NCBI GenBank assembly: GCA_049657775.1
Contig: JBASNZ010000034.1
Location: 1-7,454, forward strand
From: JBASNZ01 sp049657775
Lineage (GTDB): Bacteria; Actinomycetota; Coriobacteriia; Anaerosomatales; Anaerosomataceae
Reading direction: 5' to 3'
DNA length: 7,454 nucleotides
Shown here: positions 4,141-7,454 of the stretch, piece after piece
Position numbering within the stretch: the first letter of the stretch is position 1
Layout: every line of letters begins with the position of its first letter
Notes under the pieces: generated by a model
What the model saw: only the letters and a program-made list of their open reading frames with translations
Told to the model about the DNA's origin: nothing
Database searches by the model: none
Position numbers and translations under genes: made by a program

Positions 4141-6036
4141 GTGGGCCGCATTTCTGACGAGGACATCCAGCGCGTCCGCGATGCCACCGACTTGGTGCAG
4201 CTTGTCTCGGAGACGGTCGTACTAAAGAAGAAGGGTCGCCTGTTCTGGGGCAACTGCCCCTTCCATGGCGAGAAGACGCCGTCGTTCAAGATCGACCCCA
4301 CCACCCAGTTGTGGCACTGCTTCGGCTGCTCGCTCGGGGGCGACGCGTTCGGCTACGTCATGCGCATGGAAAACCTCGACTTCCCCGATGCGGTACGACG
4401 TCTGGCCGATCGCGCCCGCATCGAGATCACCGAGGAGGGCGGTCCGGGCCTGCCTCCCGGTCGCAAGGAGCGACTCATCGCGGCGTGCGAGGCCGCGGCC
4501 GAGTACTACCACAAGAACCTCACGGCAAGACGCTCGCCCGACGCGGCGGAAGCGCGCGACTATCTGGCCACGCGTGGGTTCGGCATCGACGTCGCCAAGC
4601 GCTGGCGCTTGGGCTATGCGCCCAAGGCGCAGGGCGAGCTCGCTTCTGCGCTTGCGGCGCTCGGCTTCACGCGTGATGAGCTCATCGATGCCAACCTCGT
4701 GCTGGCGTCGGATCGTGGCGGGCTCAAAGACCGGTTCTACAACCGGATCATGTTCCCCATTACCGACCTGCACGGGCGCACGATCGCGTTCGGCGGGCGC
4801 GTGGTGGGAACCCCCGGACCGAATTCGCCCAAGTACCTCAACTCCAACGAGACGCCCATCTTCCACAAGGCGTCCAACCTCTACGGCATCGACCGCTCCC
4901 GCAACGAGATCGTCACATCGGGCACCGCGGTCGTGGTGGAGGGCTATACCGACGTCATCGCGCTCCATGAGGCTGGCATCGCGTATGCGGTCGCAACGCT
5001 CGGGACCGCGCTCGGCGAGCGTCACGTCAAGCTGCTCGGGCGATTCGCCACGCGGGTCGTATACCTCTTCGACGGCGATCCGGCAGGGATGCGGGCGGCC
5101 ACGCGCGCGGTCGAGTTCGTTGACGCGAGCGTCACCCCCGAGGCGGGACGAGACCGCACCGACCTGGCCGTCGCCATCATCCCCGATGCGCAGGACCCGG
5201 CCGACTACGTGAGCGCGCACGGGGCCGAGCAGATGCGCGCGCTCATCGATGCGGCGGTCCCGCTTCTGCAGTTCGCCATCGACGAGCGACTGCGCGCGCA
5301 CAAACTCACCACCCCCGAGGGCAAGGCGAAGGCGCTCCGCGACGCCGCCGGGGTACTGGCGCCGGTCAAAGGCTCGATCCTGGCGCAGGAGTACGCGCAG
5401 TACCTGGCGGACAAGTTGCTCACCGACGTCGCCGTGGTCCAGCGGGCGATCGCGAGCGCCAAGGTGGCGCCTGTGCAGACCGCGTCGACGGGACGTGCGG
5501 GGGAGGGTGGCTCGGGCGGCGCGTCGGGCGGGACCGCGGCGTCAGGAGCGGCGGCCACCGCGCCGATCGAGCCCGAACCCATCGACGACCGGCAGGCCAA
5601 AGCCGAGCGGGAACTGCTCCAGTTGGTCGCGACCGCGCCCGGTCTGCGCGCACAGGCACGAGAATTGCTTTCCGAGGAGTTCGTGCTCGACCCGTCACGA
5701 CGAGCGCTCCTCGGGTATGTACTCGAGGCTGGATCCCTGGAAATGCAGGCTCTGTACGATGCCGTCGCGAAACAGGATCGCGAGGCCGCGGAGGTGCTTT
5801 CCGGGTTGCTTGTAGACGCTTCGCAGGTGGAACAGATAAAATACCGGTTCCGACTAATCGCCGACCGGCTCAAGGAATCCGCCCTCGGACGTCTAATCTT
5901 ACGTAAGCAAGTAGAATTTCGAGCGCTCGACCCGGCAGCGGACCGGGAGGCGTACGACCGGTTGTTCAGGGAGATCGCGGAATTGCAGCGCCGGCAGAAG
6001 GAGCTGCAGAGTGGGGTCGCGTTTCCTGCAGAGTAG
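4141..6036 (+). CDS. dnaG: DNA primase DnaG
   Basis: A 631-residue primase that makes RNA primers for the lagging strand and works with the DnaB helicase at the replication fork. N-terminal CHC2 zinc finger: C39, H42, C60, C63 (CPFHGEKTPSF and HCFGCSLGGDAF). Catalytic core about 110-430: RFYNRIMFPITDLHGR (198-213), the primer-site lysines K231 (KYLNSNETP) and K243 (FHKAS), and the TOPRIM domain with E267 (VVVEGYTDV) and D311/D313 (FDGDPAG). These sit two residues beyond E. coli K229, K241, E265, D309 and D311, so spacing is conserved and all key residues are present. A Gly/Ala/Ser/Pro-rich linker (about 443-481) leads to the C-terminal helicase-binding domain (about 482-631), which is diverged as usual. 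rpoD follows after 14 nt, so the two are probably co-transcribed. Codons around 5881-5922 end unusually often in A or T (TTA, CAA, GTA, GAA, TTT), unlike the rest of the gene. Confidence 0.97.
   Translation: MGRISDEDIQRVRDATDLVQLVSETVVLKKKGRLFWGNCPFHGEKTPSFKIDPTTQLWHCFGCSLGGDAFGYVMRMENLDFPDAVRRLADRARIEITEEGGPGLPPGRKERLIAACEAAAEYYHKNLTARRSPDAAEARDYLATRGFGIDVAKRWRLGYAPKAQGELASALAALGFTRDELIDANLVLASDRGGLKDRFYNRIMFPITDLHGRTIAFGGRVVGTPGPNSPKYLNSNETPIFHKASNLYGIDRSRNEIVTSGTAVVVEGYTDVIALHEAGIAYAVATLGTALGERHVKLLGRFATRVVYLFDGDPAGMRAATRAVEFVDASVTPEAGRDRTDLAVAIIPDAQDPADYVSAHGAEQMRALIDAAVPLLQFAIDERLRAHKLTTPEGKAKALRDAAGVLAPVKGSILAQEYAQYLADKLLTDVAVVQRAIASAKVAPVQTASTGRAGEGGSGGASGGTAASGAAATAPIEPEPIDDRQAKAERELLQLVATAPGLRAQARELLSEEFVLDPSRRALLGYVLEAGSLEMQALYDAVAKQDREAAEVLSGLLVDASQVEQIKYRFRLIADRLKESALGRLILRKQVEFRALDPAADREAYDRLFREIAELQRRQKELQSGVAFPAE
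5813..5842 (+). promoter_or_regulatory. Possible internal promoter for rpoD inside dnaG
   Basis: TAGACG (5813-5818, 4 of 6 to TTGACA) and TAAAAT (5837-5842, 5 of 6 to TATAAT) are 18 bases apart within the dnaG 3' end, about 210 bases before rpoD. The -10 lies in an unusually A/T-rich patch. Internal rpoD promoters inside dnaG are known in E. coli, which makes the idea reasonable, but the boxes alone are modest evidence. Confidence 0.35.
5898..5907. promoter_or_regulatory. Perfect 10-bp palindrome within dnaG
   Basis: CTTACGTAAG equals its own reverse complement and includes a TTA leucine codon, rare in genes of this base composition. It lies about 55 bases downstream of the possible internal rpoD -10 box, where an operator could block transcription, and just before a TAGAAT (5912-5917). 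Role inferred only from position and unusual composition. Confidence 0.3.
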
Positions 6037-6050
6037 AGGCGGAGTACCGC

Positions 6051-7409
6051 GTGAGTCCGGCACCCAAGAAGACCGACAATACCAAGACGGCCACCAAGAA
6101 GACCGCTCCCGAGCTGGAATTGGCAGAAGTCCAGAGCCTCGTGAAGATGGGCAAGTCCAAGGGCACCCTCACGGATGAAGAGATCCAGGGTGTGCTCAGC
6201 GACATCGACCTGTCTGACGACCAGCTTGAGAACGTCTATTCGCACTTCGCCACGAGCGGCATCTCCATCGTCGAGGAGAGCGCCACAGTGGCTGTTGGCG
6301 TCGTCCCCGGCGCCGACGTGGACGACGTCCCGCCGCTTGAGGACATCCACGACGAGCACGTCGAGGAGATCCCCGCCGACCTCGTGGTCGACGTGGTCGA
6401 CGCCGAGGCGCCCGTGCCCGCCAAGGCGGTCGCGGTCAAGGCCAAGCGCAAGCCCAAGCGTCGCGTCGACACGACACACCTGGCGCCGCTCACGAGCGAT
6501 CCGGTGCGCATGTACCTCAAAGAGATCGGCAAGGTGCCGCTCCTGAACGCCCGCCAAGAAGTCGATCTTGCGATGAAGATCGAGTCGGGTCTTGAGGCCA
6601 CCGCGCAGCTCGAGGAGGCCGAAGCCAAGGGCATCAAGCTCGAAAAGGCCGAGATCCGCCGCCTCGAGCGGATCGAGAACATCGGCCTTAACGCCAAGAA
6701 GCAGCTCGTCGAGGCCAACCTGCGTCTGGTCGTCTCGATCGCGAAGCGCTATGTAGGTCGCGGCATGCTGTTCCTGGACCTCATCCAGGAGGGCAACCTC
6801 GGTCTTATCCGCGCGGTCGAGAAGTTCGACTACGGCAAAGGCTTCAAGTTCTCCACGTACGCCACGTGGTGGATCCGTCAGGCCATCACCCGCGCGATCG
6901 CGGACCAGGCCCGCACGATCCGTATCCCCGTGCACATGGTCGAGACCATCAACAAGCTCATCAGGGTGCAGCGCCAGCTGCTGCAAGAACTCGGCCGCGA
7001 GCCGCTGCCCGAGGAGATCGGCGAGAAGATGGAGATGACGGCCGAGCGGGTCCGGGAGATCCTCAAGATCTCGCAGGAGCCCGTCTCGCTCGAGACGCCG
7101 ATCGGCGAGGAAGAAGACTCGCAGCTTGGCGACTTCATCGAGGACTCCGAAGCGGTCGTTCCGCCCGAGGCCGCGTCGTTCAGCATGCTGCAGGAGCAGC
7201 TCACCCGCGTGCTCGACTCGCTCTCCGAGCGCGAGCGCAAAGTGATCGAGCTCCGCTTCGGTCTGGAAGATGGCCACCCGCGCACGCTCGAAGAGGTCGG
7301 ACGCGAGTTCGGCGTCACGCGTGAGCGCATTCGCCAGATCGAGTCCAAGACGCTCTGCAAACTGCGTCACCCGAGTCGCTCGAGCAAGCTCAAGGACTAC
7401 CTGGAGTAG
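6051..7409 (+). CDS. rpoD: Primary RNA polymerase sigma factor (RpoD/SigA)
   Basis: A 452-residue group 1 sigma-70 factor that directs RNA polymerase to housekeeping promoters. A Lys/Thr-rich start (1-20) leads into region 1.1 (about 22-75; LVKMGKSKGTLTDEEI), then an acidic stretch (about 75-118) and a basic patch KAKRKPKRR (130-138). Region 1.2 is SDPVRMYLKEIGKVPLL (149-165). Region 2 holds DLIQEGNLGLIRAV (243-256) and the -10-reading, strand-opening helix TYATWWIRQ (269-277). Region 3 spans roughly 285-380. Region 4.2 is the -35-reading helix-turn-helix TLEEVGREFGVTRERIRQIE (412-431). All core parts are intact. The tail ESKTLCKLRHPSRS has Ser432 and Cys436 where most sigmas carry Ala and Arg (EAK.LRKLRHPSRS). 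GTG 6051 follows GGCGGAG (6038-6044) by 6 bases and lies 14 bases after the dnaG stop, so translation from a shared dnaG-rpoD transcript is likely, possibly aided by an internal promoter in dnaG. Confidence 0.97.
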   Translation: MSPAPKKTDNTKTATKKTAPELELAEVQSLVKMGKSKGTLTDEEIQGVLSDIDLSDDQLENVYSHFATSGISIVEESATVAVGVVPGADVDDVPPLEDIHDEHVEEIPADLVVDVVDAEAPVPAKAVAVKAKRKPKRRVDTTHLAPLTSDPVRMYLKEIGKVPLLNARQEVDLAMKIESGLEATAQLEEAEAKGIKLEKAEIRRLERIENIGLNAKKQLVEANLRLVVSIAKRYVGRGMLFLDLIQEGNLGLIRAVEKFDYGKGFKFSTYATWWIRQAITRAIADQARTIRIPVHMVETINKLIRVQRQLLQELGREPLPEEIGEKMEMTAERVREILKISQEPVSLETPIGEEEDSQLGDFIEDSEAVVPPEAASFSMLQEQLTRVLDSLSERERKVIELRFGLEDGHPRTLEEVGREFGVTRERIRQIESKTLCKLRHPSRSSKLKDYLE

Positions 7410-7454
7410 CGCGCGGGATCGCACCGCAGGTTCACACAACAAAGCGACCGCCCC
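7410..7454. other. Sequence after rpoD, nothing recognised
   Basis: Forty-five bases follow the rpoD stop. I see no hairpin with a T-run, no start of a tRNA and no clear gene start before the window ends. Whether rpoD terminates here or reads on cannot be told. Confidence 0.5.

Noticed and set aside
5205..7442. 745-residue open frame on the minus strand
   Set aside because: Mirror of dnaG and rpoD codons; no domain, and both sense genes are certain.
7410..7454. Possible tRNA start or terminator after rpoD
   Set aside because: No acceptor or T-arm pattern and no stem followed by T residues in the bases available.

Overview
The window reads as a chromosomal housekeeping locus from a high-GC Gram-positive bacterium. 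GC is high throughout, codons mostly end in G or C, and three of the four complete genes start with GTG. The dgt / dnaG / primary sigma factor gene set is typical of Actinomycetota. A K+-dependent membrane pyrophosphatase with a sodium-type glutamate, and a sigma factor of about 450 residues ending in an IESKTLCKLRHP-type region 4.2, suggest an anaerobic lineage such as Coriobacteriia. That class assignment is inference from the sequence alone.

Layout, all genes on the + strand: (1) positions 1-597, the 3' two-thirds or so of a dGTPase-like dNTP triphosphohydrolase; (2) 598-1186, a gene-poor stretch that opens with a striking array of fourteen 12-bp tandem repeats (611-778), runs into a 9-bp GC-rich hairpin (774-797), and later holds two adjoining palindromes (966-990); (3) 1187-1711, a small ArsR-like winged-helix regulator; (4) 1712-1866, an intergenic region with a tandem 11-bp direct repeat, a good promoter (TTGCCC-17-TATCAT) and a 9-bp leader hairpin; (5) 1867-3963, hppA, the ion-pumping membrane pyrophosphatase, closed by a strong hairpin terminator (4018-4058); (6) 4141-6036, dnaG primase; (7) 6051-7409, rpoD/sigA, 14 nt after dnaG and almost certainly co-transcribed with it. 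The last 45 bases show nothing recognisable.

Functionally, dnaG-rpoD is the conserved core of the macromolecular-synthesis operon, coupling replication priming to the main transcription factor. dGTPase controls dNTP pools. HppA hydrolyses the pyrophosphate released by DNA, RNA and protein synthesis and stores the energy as an ion gradient, so its presence between dgt and dnaG makes metabolic sense. The regulator directly upstream of hppA is a candidate controller of it, but the sequence does not prove this. I see no defence system, mobile element or CRISPR array. The least explained signals are the 12-bp repeat array, the 11-bp repeat before the hppA promoter, and an A/T-ending codon island with a palindrome near the 3' end of dnaG that may hide an internal rpoD promoter.
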